Below, piece after piece: positions 1 through 12,185 of a DNA stretch of 64,000 nucleotides. Each line of letters opens with the position of its first letter. Within the stretch, counting starts at the first letter, position 1. The DNA is from Gnetum montanum (taxonomy: Eukaryota > Streptophyta > Gnetopsida > Gnetales > Gnetaceae): the NCBI GenBank assembly GCA_015680685.1, contig MNCI01018426.1, positions 1,302-65,301 of the forward strand, in the 5' to 3' direction. The notes under the pieces were generated by a model, which saw only the letters and a list, made by a program, of their open reading frames with translations, was not told the DNA's origin and searched no databases. Made by a program: the position numbers and the translations under genes.

Positions 1-1917
1 TTTTCTGGGTCTACTGCGGTTTGAATTGCAGCTTCTTTGAATGGTAGAGTTATATCCTTTCTTCTCCTTGTTTTTGTGTTCGATTTGATAGTTATACCTT
101 TGACGTGAGAGTAGCAAAGATGTCTCTCAGATTTTATGCGAACCTTGCATTGTTCTTTCTGGTACATCTAATTTTCCAAGTATTCTGGAATGGTTCTATG
201 GAGATTCTGTTTTCATCTTTTTATGTGTATGGATATGAATGCCAATACAAGCTCTAGTCATTGGCGACTTGGTTAGGATCCTTGCATGTTGAAAATATTG
301 GGACCCGGTCATACTTACCCCATTGGGGTTCACACACTTAATTAAAGTTGACATAGTTGGGCAAGTTATAAGATGTGGTTAATTTATAAGGAGTTGACCC
401 ACTATGGTACTTGTGACTGTAAGATGGTATGCGGTTGAAAAGGGTGTGACTTCAAGGGGATTCAATGCACTTGTGCTGGCTATTCTCTTGGGTACTTGGA
501 TGCTTTTCATGGGTTTTCTGTCATTTCACTATTCACCAAATATTAGGAAGTTGAATGAATCCAAATAAGTCTTTGCATGGTGCGGGTCTTATGAAAAAAA
601 AATAGTGGGAATTCAAAGCACACCCCTTAGACATAATAAAGACACATGGGCTGCAAACATTGGTTATGGTGTTGGAAAGACATGTTACCCATGCTTGAAG
701 GTTTCCTCTACCTAAAGCCCTTTCTCACTTCTTGCTTTCCTGTCTTTCTCTCCTTGGAATAATGGTGACTCGATGGATGCATTCTTGTTGCTTCATGAGG
801 ATGGGTTGGTCAAATGTATTGATGTGAGGTCACTGGATGTGGTTGGTGAGTCTGGACTTGGGATGAATTTTATTTAGTTACCTTAACCACATAATACATA
901 AGGGACTTTACACAACCTTGCTCTTGGGATTCCATTCCATTTCCTCCTCTCCTTCCATATTTCTTCCCATATTCCACCTCATTACCGATTTTATGATTAG
1001 TCTACATCTTGGTTGATGCATTGTTAGACTTCGGTAAACTCTTGTGGGTAAGTTCTTAACCTTTGTTTCCATATGTCATACCAAGAGCCTACAAACTCTT
1101 TGGTTTACGGGTCTATCAGGGCATAAAAGGCATGAGCCTACTTTGGGGAGGACCCACTTGCATTCCTTTTTGGTACAATTGTTAAGTTCTTTCCCTTAAA
1201 CATTCTTTGCAATCATTATTTCTTGTTTCATCCCCATCCATGACATCCATTTTATTGGCTTCACCATTGTTTCATCTTCATTGTTCTTTCAATTTTTCCA
1301 CCCTATCACTACTGGAGGTTCGCTCTTAGTTGTGGGGGCCCTGTCGTAAATTTTTCTATTCAATCACCTATCTCACCCCTACACCTTGGGTAGTTATCAG
1401 TTAAAACCCTCTAACCCAGTATCTACCATACCCACAACCCAGCCAATGCACTTATATTGAGGCAAGGTATCAACTACATTGTGGCTTATCTATCCTTGCT
1501 AATTCATGACTATGTTGTGTGTACAGATGGTGATTACACAAAAAATGGACTAGGATAGGAGGAAGCACTCAGGATGGACTAGAGCAGGAGCATTTACATA
1601 AGGAACAAGTTTTGTCATGTGGCTATGGATGAAAAATAGAGTGTACATTTCTGACATTGGCAGAAATGCACCTCATTTTCTTTTCTCTCTCTCTTTCTCT
1701 TCAAGCTATTGGATGAGGGTTTAGATGTCATCTATGTACAATGTTCATCACAAAGGGCATGAACACCAATGTTGTAATATGTTTGTTGATCTGTTCAGTG
1801 AGCACTTTGAGTCTATTATTCCTTGTCGTTGCCAGTTCTCATTCAGTCAATAATCCCATACCTTCCCAATATTTTGTAAGGAACTTGAGGAAAATTTTTC
1901 ATTTAGTTGTGGACGTA
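1..1917 (+). mobile_element. 3' internal region of a plus-strand gag-only Ty3 LTR element (truncated)
   Basis: No intact gene. The stretch at about 590-720 (G+A-rich lead, then AAAGACATGTTACCCATGC) matches the spacer of the complete plus-strand element (about 38560-38640) and, in reverse complement, the pol-ORF2 spacers near 7000, 15800 and 50550. Around 1520-1535 an ATGG preceded by an acceptor-like ACAG corresponds to the ORF2 stub start at 39511. At 1880-1917 the sequence before the LTR matches the 3' untranslated/polypurine region at 40090-40130. I therefore read this as the 3' half of a non-autonomous element whose gag lies outside the window to the left. Confidence 0.6.
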
Positions 1918-2605
1918 TGATGAGCTGTGATATCAGACATCTAATATTGGGGCCTATCTTATCACCTATAAATAAGAGATGAGTGCACTTGGTTTGACAA
2001 TAGTTGGTTAATTAGTCTTAGTCCCTTACCCGAACTCTTGCCTTTTTCAATTCTTAGAGTTAGAGTTATTTCTAAGTGCCCATAGTAGGAGTCATAAAGC
2101 AAAGGGATCTTTATTCAAGCATTGTGTACCTAAGCACACCTTATGGCTGGAAATAAAAACAAACTTTGTGATAAACCTTGTAGTATTCAGAATTACTTAT
2201 TTAATGTTATTTATAGTTATTTACTACTTTGCTTAGTTAATTAATGTTCTCTCTCTCTCTCCTTGTCAACTTCCCAAGTAAGCACAATCAGTATGACCAC
2301 TTTGAGCATGCGTGGAACACTTGGTAACCCAGCAACAATTAGTGTTTAGTAATCCTAGTAGTGTTGCACTGGTTCAGGATGTGTACGGCAAGTGGGAATG
2401 GATGCTAGTGTTAGGACTAGTTAGAGCATAGTCGATTAGTTAAATTAAATTGGTTACTTAATTAGTTCACTTCTACCTTTGTAGCACTAGGACATAAAAC
2501 ATAAAAATATATAAAAAAATCATATACCTGAAGTTTACTTAACCATACAATCATACTATACAAGTAAGCTTAGGAAGATAATGATTGACTAACCCGTCTG
2601 GGAAG
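1918..2605 (+). repeat. 3' LTR of the left-edge element, truncated at its 3' end
   Basis: Starts TGATGAGCTGTGATATCAGA directly after a polypurine-like GTGGACGTA, matching the 3' LTR start at 40131. It carries a GATATC site (1929), a TATA-like CTATAAATAA (about 1970) and the LTR middle (GTGTACGG...AAGTGGGAATGGATGCTAGTG). The last part resembles LTR positions about 130 bp before the end; the closing CACTCATCA is missing. At about 2605 it abuts the Gag relic of an oppositely oriented element. Confidence 0.6.
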
Positions 2606-5129
2606 TGGCCCTACCTTAATCCAATTGGTAACAATTTTTGTTAGCATGATAGTTTGCATGTTTGTATTCAATGATTGTAGAAGCTTATGGGTAAGAAGAG
2701 GATTTGTTTTAGGAGAAACTGGTCTTGATGAAGTTTTGACTCTACCAATCTTTTTTGAACTTGTCCTAAAGAAAGAACATTTCTTTGTTTGGCCCTTAGT
2801 GTTGTTGGTGAGATCATCTACTTGTACATTTGCTACTTGTGCAACTTTCCTCTATTACAGTTGTGATAGCAATTCACCTTGCATAGTAGGTGGTGGCACT
2901 GGTGATAAAGGAGTTGGATGTTGATTTGAAGAATCAACTACTTGTAGATGCATATATGAGTCTGAGTTTGTCCTTGGTGGCATTGGTCTATGATATTCTA
3001 GCAAATATTATTGTATAGTTTGAATAGTTGTATTTGTTTGTAAGATTGGACATTGGATATCGCTAGCATGGTGGTGGCATGCCCCATGACTTAGGTTGTT
3101 GCCACTTCTAATAATAGTGCTCTTGTGGCTACAACAAAGCTTCACTAGGATAATACATGGGTTGGAGGTTCTATCAATAGTTATCTTGAGGATAAGGTAA
3201 TCATTTGGGCATTTTTCTTTTAAAAAATTTGGGATTAAGTGCATATGCCCCTATCTCTTGTAGATGTGTCATGATTGGGCAACACCCCTTGGGATGTTTG
3301 TACTGACACACAATGCAACCTTCCTCATCTGTGGAGCTGGTGTTTAAGCACTTAGCCACTAAAGCAATGTTTCCTTTCCATCCAAACTCTTTTTTTTCTT
3401 CTTCTTGTCTTTGCCTTTTCCAAAGGCTTGCTTGAATGTTTCCTTCATAGTCTTTAATGTAGTTGCAAATATTTCATCAACAGAAGCCCACATTTTCTCT
3501 ACTTTAGTTGTGATGTCACTTATAGATTTTTGGATCAGTATAGTATTTTTTTAGATGGCCTGATCCTAGGTTTCCTCCTCTTGTGTAGCACAAACTCACA
3601 CATCTCATTTTCAAATTGATGGATTCTTTAGTTGATTTCATCTTTCTTAGCTCACCTTCCTCCTTTGCCAGTTGATCGATTAGTCTTTAGATGTAATGGA
3701 TGGTCATTTCTAATAACCTGCCTTGGGCATAAACCCCAAGAGTCTCTTTGGTTTTGCTTTGTAGCCCATCCACAATGTGCCTGAGTTGTTCCCTTGGTGA
3801 GAATCTGTGGCTTGGGCATTTGTGCAATAGTGAATAATATTTTCGTCCCATGAACCCCTTGCTTCCATCCCTAGATTTTTTTTCTTAAGGTAAACACTTG
3901 TGAATAAGTTTGATACTTATCATTAAAGAGTTCAAGCATGGTACTCCAATGTCTAATTGATTCAGGTTCCAATGACTTGTACCATCTCTCGACCTCCTTC
4001 ATAAGTGTTCTGGGAAATAACTTCACTTTTTTCCAATAACTTTGAACATTTTGGAGGACGCAAGAATCACAAAAAGCTTAAAGGTGATGTTGCGGATTAG
4101 CATTATAGAAACCTTCAAATCTTGACATGTTGTTCATGTCTAGCCATTTGAGTCAGTTATCCCTCACATACTTGGTTGTAATGTAAATGACTTCTTGAAT
4201 GTTTATCATGCTTTAGGTTGCCATGAGGGGTTCATCATCATGGTTGGGTTCATATACTCTGTTGTACCAATGACCCCTTCAATGCTCATACCTTTCTTAA
4301 TCCTCTCTTCAATTCCTTTGTCTTCTTTGTTCATATTCTTCATCTTCTATATTAGAGTGTCCTGAATATCGATCATGATGGTCATGAGTACTTCTTTGTT
4401 CCCTATCATAGTCTCGATACTTGTGTCATCTTTTGTTAGAGTCCATTGATGATTGTGATAAGGCAAATAAAGTAGTAGGAGAATGATGTTGACTTATTCT
4501 CCTTTCATGACTCTTGTATGCTTCTCTATAGGATTTGGCAGGAACCCTTGGCCATGAGTCCCACTTATACCTTGAGTTAGTAGCTTCCCCCTTAGGTGTC
4601 TTTGCTAGAGTGGAATGAAGTTGGGCTTTGATAGGTTCCTAAAGTCTAATGATAGGTGTTTTTGAAGGCTCCTCATAGTTCTGATGAAGTTTCTCTGAAA
4701 TAAATGCATCAACATTAAGTTATTCCAAGATAACAAAAGTGTTAACCTACTTCCCTTTGCTGTGTACATGTTTGATCTCCATGGAAACATCTCTACTCAT
4801 TTGCTTCTTTGTGGGTTCATAGGGTCTTATCATGTGTTGAGTCACATGATACCCTTCTTGGATTTGGTCCAAATGCATTTTCCTTAAGGTATTTTGGAGC
4901 ATGTTAAGTGCTACATGTTTGGGAGGTAGGACTATGTTGCCTTGCATGTCCACCCACCTCATTTGACTATCATGATGAAAGATAAAAGTGAAGTCTAGAT
5001 GATAAGGATCAGTGTGAGCATAAGTGATTCTTGTTTGCTTTGGCATCCCTCATTCTTCTTCATCAATGATTCTTTTATTACTTCTTCTTGTCTTTTTGGT
5101 AGGTGATGATGTATCTTTGCTTGAGGTCA
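2606..5129 (-). pseudogene. Decayed Ty3 gag (element M0)
   Basis: Minus-strand Gag relic read from an ATG near 5129 (MTSSKDTSS...). The open piece 5046-4747 holds the N-terminal region, with a motif like HLDFTFIFHHDSQMRW that recurs in the other elements. Further on, fragments in several frames give the Retrotrans_gag-type stretch: a DEPL.AT..M segment near 4240, LKWLDMNNMSRFEG near 4140, and a segment close to WYKSLEPESIRHWSTMLELF near 3960. The 3' part (about 3300-3250) keeps a CPIMTHLQE-like tail seen in the other Gags. Many stop codons and frameshifts break it. Gag would have packaged element RNA into virus-like particles. The 5' LTR and primer site lie directly upstream at 5257-5784. No pol is seen; the relic runs into the truncated LTR near 2605. 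Confidence 0.7.
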
Positions 5130-5256
5130 TGTTTATGACTTAAGATCTTGGTTAAGTATGTGTAACTTATCTAGGGTTACTAAAAATATTAAGATTTTGA
5201 CTTTGGATTTCTGATACAACAAACTTTGGAAAATTAATTACTAAGCATACATTTAC

Positions 5257-5278
5257 TTGTCCCTAGTAATGGCACCAA
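5257..5278 (-). other. Primer-binding site, tRNA-Asp type (M0)
   Basis: On the minus strand the LTR end is followed immediately by TTGGTGCCATTACTAGGGAC. This is TTGGCGCCGTTGCCGGGGAC, the complement of the plant tRNA-Asp(GTC) 3' end recalled from general knowledge, with mostly C-to-T/G-to-A changes. Confidence 0.65.
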
Positions 5279-5784
5279 TGATGAGTGGTGGAGTAGTCTA
5301 ACACCCAACCATACAAGATACAAGTGTTCATGTGTATCTTAGTTGAATTTCGTAGACAAGGCAATGTGATTATGCTAGTAATTGGTTTGAGTTCATGATC
5401 ATTGTCTTCCCATGTGAGCTAGTAAAATCAATGTGTATGGTTTAACTCACAGTGAGGTGAATGATAACTAATGTTGCTTTGGCCATTTTACTCCTAATAA
5501 ACAGAAGGTAAATGAGAGTGGTTTCTAAGTCTAAGTAAACAACAAATGAATCTAGTCTAGCCTATGCAATGGAAATTCGTTCCTAACTCTTCACACATGT
5601 CTTGGACTTATTTAATCATTACTAGGATTACCAAGTACCTTGCTATTGGGTCATTACTAGGCCTGCACATGTTCGCGATATCAGATAAGCGACATCATAG
5701 CTTGTGCCTTGATATCAGGGATCCAATATTGTAGCTCCAATATCAGATGTCTGATATCGTAGTTGATCAAAATATGATTTATCA
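5279..5784 (-). repeat. 5' LTR of M0, internally shortened
   Basis: Begins (plus-strand reading) TGATGAGTGG and ends at ATTTATCA, the decayed form of the family ends TGATGAGTGG...CATCA. It has three GATATC palindromes (5677, 5711, 5753) in the U3-equivalent part. At about 506 bp it is much shorter than the 750-900 bp relatives; the middle with TATA and polyadenylation signal appears deleted around 5650-5670. Confidence 0.6.
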
Positions 5785-7723
5785 TATTGTATAAGGAAAT
5801 TTTTATAGTACTTAGTAGTAAGAATTTCTTATGTAGAACATTTTTAAAGGATGGACTAAAATTTCTTCTCATCATCCCGTGGGTCTAGCTTTAATTCGTG
5901 TATGCGCTACTATTTATCCATGGGCATATTCTCTTATATTCTTCTCTTGGCCTCTTTTCCTTGCCTTGTAAAAGACTTTCAACCTTAGGCTTTTCTTTTA
6001 GCATCACCTATAATCACCAAAGGATCAACATCAATTTTTGTGATTTTTTTCTATAATAATTAACCTTTCTTGGATCCTTGGCTAAAAATTCAAAAAAACT
6101 AGCATTTAAGTTTAAGGTGATTATAAAATAATGATCCCCAAGGCTTTAAGGTAACTAAAATCAATGTTGTTTACTTTATTTTGATTATTTTTAAGATTAC
6201 TTACCATAATGTTCAAAAATAGGGTGTTAGAAAAAGTTCAAAAATTACATCCTTAACACCCTCCCCCATGATAAATGAGCTTAACTTTGGAAGCACACAA
6301 GTCTTTAAACAATTAAAACCAAAGGTCTGGATCATAGGATGATCAAGAAGTTTTGAAGTTTTAAAATTTCAATATAAAAGTAGTAAAGATAATTTGAAAT
6401 TGATGAGAAGTAGTCACAAAATCATGTCAATTTAGAGAAATAATCCATGATGTCCTTAAAGATGTGAGGTTTGGTTTAGAGCCATGAGCAACAAAATTCA
6501 TGCAAGTGGATCCTCCATAAAGCAGGCTCTTGTCATAATGCCCTTGCATAACCACTTCTATAGATGTTTGTGGGCACCTTAGAAATTAAATGTAGAACAT
6601 GCCTTGTTTCAAACAACACACAACTACCTTAGCTAGGATTTTGCACTATACTACACAAAACCATTAGGTTCATAATTACATGTAGAAGTGAGGTAAGGTA
6701 CTTTATCATTTCTACAATAGGTTCTTGTTTCATAATAATAGAATGAGAAGGGATTGTAGAGATTGGGATGTAAGGTACTTTATCATTTCTACAATAGGTT
6801 CTTGTGTCAACTATGATTAAGATGATAATCATACCTATTCGTTTAAGTTTTAAACCAAGTCCATACCATTAACAATGGCCTCACATTAATGTGTTCCTTT
6901 TCACTGACAATCATGAACTCACAGCAACCACAGAGAATAAGCATCATTCCACAAAGAGAAGAAAAGAGAAGGAGGAAGAAAGGGCCTTAATTAGAGGGGT
7001 GCCTTTAGGCATGGGTAACATGTCTTTTTAGCCCCATAACTAATGTTTTTAGTTCATTATTATGTCTAAGGGGTGTGCTTTCAATTCCCATTATTTACTT
7101 TTATTTCTTTTATTTCTTTTTGCCTTCTCTATTTCTTTTTTTATCTCTCTCTTTTAATTATGGGAACAACACCATGCAAAGACATGTTTTCTATTTATTG
7201 GATGATAATAGGAGTGATGATATGTTCCATTATGAGTCATAGGCCCTAATAAGGAAGTCAAGAAAAGAACAAAACAAATTCCCTTGAGGTCACATCCTTT
7301 CCCATTTCCACTTGGTTTTTCCCCTTTTCTTCAAGACATCATGATCATTAGTTAATTTTAGTTTCATGTAAGAAGAACCATATTGTTTTCATGATAAAGA
7401 CCTTTTATTTAGGGAAATTGGAGGGATGGATGATGTGGCCTCACTACATTACTTAATTATTTATCCAATCATCTTGATATCATAGGACAAAAACCCAACA
7501 CATAGCATTGACTTATGCATCATGAATGATAATATTATTAATAAAAACATAGTAACCATCCATAAAACATAAAGAAAATGACTCAAGAAAAGAGAAAATT
7601 ATAAAGAAAAGAAAAATAACAAAAAAATTAAAAACATATTAAGAAGTGGAAATTTTGAAGAAATAAAAAAAAGGATAAAAAATTGGAAGATAAAAAATGA
7701 AAATACACTTATTAGTTATTGAT
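5785..7723 (-). mobile_element. Non-coding spacer of element M1 plus unassigned LTR-junction-like sequence
   Basis: No real gene. Around 6960-7190 it carries the spacer common to this family (GGCATGGGTAACATGTCTTT), as at 15800 and 50550. Near 6255-6270 the minus strand reads CATGGGGGAGGG followed by TGTTAAGG, which looks like a polypurine tract joined to an LTR of another, unidentified family (TG start); this second assignment is weak. The rest (5785-6250 and 7200-7720) is AT-rich with nothing recognisable. Confidence 0.4.
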
Positions 7724-10079
7724 TCAAGATTGAATATCTCCCCCATGACTAAAGTCATGCGCAAGCATTCGAAAAATGGACCACACATTCCCTTTGTTAT
7801 ACACCATAAGTTTTCCATTTATCATCTTTAGTGATTTAAGTTTTCACTTGGTAGCACATTTAACATTGATGATAATTACGTTTCAATCAATTGGAGATAC
7901 ATCTTTCACTAGACTAGAAGGTGTTTCCTTTTTAGGGGGTCCAAACATGTTTCCTTGTTTGTTTTCTATTTTAGTTCTTGTGTCTCCTTATTTAACATCT
8001 TCTTTTGGTGTATAGTTAGAGTGTAAGATATTCTTTTCTAAGTTCTCTATTTAGTTCATTTTCTTAGAACAAGAACTAATAAGTGGGTTGGATGTTTCCA
8101 TACATATTTTGAATAGTTTTATATTCTCATTTTCGAGCCATTGGGTGTTTTTTGATTTAGTAGCTATGGTGTAGACTTGGTTTTGCACACACACTTGTTC
8201 CTTAAGTTTGCTGTGGGTTCATATAAGGATTACATTAATACTTTGAACTTTTGGCCCATAACTGCATCCTTTATCATTATTAGTAATTCATGGAATTTTC
8301 CATCTCTCCACAATGATAGGTTCATCTTTTATGTTTTGTGTCAGAGTGGTAATGGTGGTTGGCTCTTGCATAGGATTAGGAGTCATTATTTATGTAAGGA
8401 AGGGGGTTGCACCATATTGTCCTTGTATTAGTTCTGATGGGCTAGTAGGTCTACTAGTTTTATTCATATGTGTGGAAACTATCCTAAAGAAAAGACATTT
8501 CCAAGACCTTTGCTGAGATCTACTAACATTATCATTCACTTGTATGTTCATGGCACAAGTGGTGTTCTTTTGTTGAGATTGTGATGTCAATCCTTCCTGC
8601 ATTTCTTGTGGTGACATATGATGGAGGGAAGTATGAAAGTGTTGAGGATGTGACATACAATGAGAGGCATGGAATGGAAATATCATAGGAGATGTTGTGA
8701 GTTGATGATATTTAGGAGAGTCGTAGTAGTGATTTGAGGTAAAGGAAGTAGAACCATTTGGAGAAATAGGTTGTTGAACATAGTATCCATAAGGGTATGA
8801 CTGGCAATAATGGTATTGTTGGTTTATTGATGGCATCCCCCATGACTGTGGGTTCTGCCATTGTGTTTGATAGTAATTTTGAGGTTGATAAGAAGTCCCA
8901 CTAGGATAGTACCATTGGTTGTAGGACTGTTTATGATTGTTTTGTGGGTAAGACAATCTCCTAGGAATTGTATTTTCTATGAATTTGGGATTCAAAGCAA
9001 AAGCTCAAAAACTCTTGTAAATGTAACATAATTGGGCAATAGTCCTTTGGATGTTCATATGCGTAGATGTTACATTCATCATCCTCTTCTGTATATGAGT
9101 TTGTAACCTCTTACACTACAACTATTTTTCCCTTTTGTAGATAAATGTCCTTACCTATTTCTTTGTTCTTTTTCCTCTTCTTGTTTTGATCACTTAATCC
9201 TTTTTGCTTTACCTTCCCCTCTATGATTTTCAAGTTGGTTGTAAATTTTTCATTTATCAACTCCTGCATATTATCTAACTTTGCTTCAATCTCAATGATA
9301 AACTTTTGTATTGGCAAGGTTTTGTGTGAAATCAACTCATCAAGAGCTACCTCTTTTTCCTGAAGAGTTGGATCCCAATTATATTCCTCTACTCTCTCTC
9401 TTTTACATAACTCTCCTTCTTCTTTTGCCACCTATTCAACTAGCCTTTGTATTTTATGGGCTCATAGTTATGTCCTTGGGAATAGATCCCAAAGGTCTCC
9501 CTTGTTTTATTACAAAACTCATCTATGAAGAGGAGAAGCTACTATTTTTGATAAAAAGCCATGACCTAGACATCTATGTAGTAGAGAATAGTATCTATCC
9601 AAGGCTACATCTAAGGATTCATGGTTTTCATGCTTCCATCCTTGGATTTATTTTCTTACATTAGACACACTTTCATAAGTTTGGTACTTTTCATTAATGA
9701 GCTCAAGCATTGTGGACCACTGGTGGATTGAATTTGATTCCAACGATCTATACCAACTTTCAACTTCTTCTATTAGTGTCCTAGGAAAGAGCTTAAGCGT
9801 TTGCCACTTACTTTTAATAGTCTGCAAGGCATAGGCATCGTGGAAGGCTTGTAAATGATGTTGTAGATCATAATTATCACCTTCCCCAAATTTGGTAATG
9901 TTATTCATATCAAGTTGTTTAATGTGGCTTTTCCTTTGATGCCTATGAGGTATTTGAAATGTTGTCCTAATTTGTATCATGCTACTAGTAGCCAACAGGG
10001 GTTCATCTTTCTCAAACATGTCATGGTGATAATATCTATTTCTATTTATCTAATATTGAAGCTCTATCTCTATACCTTT
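7724..10079 (-). pseudogene. Decayed Ty3 gag, main part (element M1)
   Basis: Minus strand. 10019-9648 holds the Gag core: DEPLLAT at its start, then ITKFGEGDNYDLQHHLQAFH and LKLFPRTLIEEVESWYRSLE. 9431-9111 is a charged, probably coiled-coil segment (IEIEAKLDNMQELINEKF) followed by a Lys-rich stretch. 8995-8390 is an open 201-residue segment very rich in Gln, Tyr, Ser and Pro (YYPSGTSYQPQNYYQTQWQN). The reading frame appears to close with Ser-His-Gly-Gly-Asp and a TGA at 7726-7724. No protease or RT lies between Gag and the spacer, so this too is a gag-only element. The 5' end is cut off by a solo LTR inserted at 10080. Confidence 0.7.
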
Positions 10080-10869
10080 TGATGAGTGGTGAGGTACCCC
10101 TACACTCAACCATACGAATAGAGTGTTTCACGCACGATCCGGTCGAACTCCACAAACAGGCTAGTTGTGGTATCTAGACAGTTACATGTAGATCACAATT
10201 CACTGTCTTCCCACATGGACTAGTATTAGCTTTGTCACGTATGGTTTAGTCTAGAGAGAGCTGTATGATGTGTTCCTATACTAATGTTATTCCTGGGTAT
10301 GATGGTAAATAATATCAACTAAACTAGGAGAGAGAGAGAGAGAGAGAGAATCTAAGCTAGCCTAAGTGCGATGAGTATCCATTCCTTAATCATCCATACA
10401 CATCTTGGACCTTGTTTATGACTACCATTGGGATTACCAAGCGCATGGCCTAGGTACGCTACTGGGTTACCAAGTAGTCACACTTAAATGCTCATGATTA
10501 AGTCGTACTCATTCCACATTACTAAGAGATAAGGGTAGAGAGATATTAACTACGAAAGTAATAGATAACAATAAAAATTAAATAATTAAACTAAGTGAAT
10601 GCTGCAATGATGAAGTAATCTCGATCTTTATTTCTGGTCATGTGCGTGTCCAAGTACATCACACTTGAATAAGGATGTTGTACAAGTACAATCACCACAC
10701 TATGGGCATGCACTGGGAGAAAAGGGTTGAGAGAAGAACTACTTAAAACTAAACACTTAAAAGAAATTCTAAAACTAAATACTAGATAATAGATGAGGAG
10801 ACAGGCTGTGATATCATGTACGTGATATCACGGCTGCAATATCGCGACCAACAAAATGATAACTCATCA
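10080..10869 (-). repeat. Solo LTR inserted in the M1 gag
   Basis: A 790-bp LTR in minus orientation, TGATGAGTGGTGAGGTACCC...AACTCATCA. It has GATATC palindromes at 10810 and 10824, and TTTATT (polyadenylation signal on the minus strand) near 10627. Flanking pentamers are CCTTT (10075-10079) and CCTAT (10870-10874), a target-site duplication with one mismatch. There is no internal region, and Gag sequence continues on both sides, so it is a solo LTR left by LTR-LTR recombination. A (GA)n run lies at about 10328-10349. Confidence 0.75.
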
Positions 10870-11201
10870 CCTATGTTCACCTTCATTAAAACTAGATGTT
10901 GAAGATGAATAGAAAGATGAAAAACTAGGAGAATCACCATGACTTTTATATCTCCCCCAATGATCCCTTAATTTATTTCTTCTAGGTTTAGAGGAGGTCC
11001 TAGGCCTTAAGGTCCTCCTTGTTCTAGGACTTGTTCAATCTCCTCTAGGATTGTCTGCATTAGTTGAACATAGTCTTTAAATGTAGTAAGGGTCCAAATG
11101 AGTATATGAAACCTACCATTTTCTTCCATCTAGAACCTACCATTTCTCTTACTAGTGTTCTCATCATGTGATGTATTATTGATCCTATGTGAAGAAGACA
11201 T
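10870..11201 (-). pseudogene. N-terminal part of the M1 gag
   Basis: Minus-strand ATG at 11201 begins MSSSHRINN, close to the MSSSSHRHEE start of the gag at 57337. The frame then decays within about 150 nt. It is separated from the rest of gag (10079 downwards) by the solo LTR. Position fits: the primer site and 5' LTR are just upstream. Confidence 0.55.
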
Positions 11202-11307
11202 GTCCTTAGTTGATAATGTAACTTAAAGTATTAGTATTTTTGAAAAGATAAATGGTTAATAATTTTACAATGATTATTTATAATATAACTAATATAGATA
11301 ACTATCA

Positions 11308-11329
11308 CTATCATCTACAACAATGCCAA
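11308..11329 (-). other. Primer-binding site, tRNA-Asp type (M1)
   Basis: Minus strand next to the LTR reads TTGGCATTGTTGTAGATGA, aligned with TTGGCGCCGTTGCCGGGGA; differences are mainly transitions. Confidence 0.6.
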
Positions 11330-12185
11330 TGATGAGCGTCAAGTATCCCTTATGCCCAACCATACAAGTCACAAGCATTCACATACAATCCAGTCGAATT
11401 CCATGGATGGGACTAGTGTGGTATCTAGATTGTTAAGCATTGATCTCAGGTCATTATCTTCTTACTTGGACTAGTGGTAGTTTGGTCAAAAGTGAGGCAT
11501 ATGATTACTGATGTTTTGTAGCTCTAAAACTAATTGAATGATAATATAGGAATTAATTAGTTAATCTAATTAATAATAAGAAGATAAATTCTAAGCTACC
11601 GAAAGGTGATGAGTGTCCATTCCTAGCTTGCCATACATATCTTGAACTCATGTATTCACTACTGGGATTACCAAGTGTTATGCTACTAGGTGTATCAAGC
11701 AATAACACTATTGAGATTACTAAGCAAATATGTGTTTATGCTTGAAACTGGTCATACTAATTCTGCCAATTGATTAATATGCATGAAAATGTAAATATTA
11801 ACTAAGTACATCAAAAGTAAATCTATTCTAAGTTAAAGTACTACAATAAATATGAATCAATCTTGATCTTATTGCCATTCATGAAATGTGTCAAGGTACA
11901 ATGCCACTCGAATAAGACACCATACAACTGATTCAAATCCACATTGCGGGCACTCATTGACTGTTTACTAGGTTTACAAGAGAAAACTGCAAGATTCATA
12001 GTGGGAAATCAAAATGGTGTTACATACAAGGTAGGAGACTCATATTTATAGACATTGATTATAATTGCGACATAACATTTATGCCCTAGCAGATGTGATG
12101 TATTAGGGGATGCTACGATGTAGAAGCATTGTAGTGAGAGATGCTACTATGCAGAAACATTGTTATAGGAGATTCTATAATGAAT
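11330..12185 (-). repeat. 5' LTR of M1, end lost
   Basis: Starts TGATGAGCGTCAAGTATCCC and follows the LTR order (CCATACAAG..., a CTACTGGGATTACCAAG-type core near 11670, GATCTTATTGCCATTCATG near 11866). The U3 tip carries GATGCTAC repeats (about 12108-12150) instead of GATATC. The expected closing TCATCA is absent; LINE sequence begins at about 12186. Confidence 0.6.

Noticed and set aside
10328-10349. (GA)n microsatellite as a separate regulatory feature
   Set aside because: A simple repeat inside the solo LTR; no reason to assign a function.
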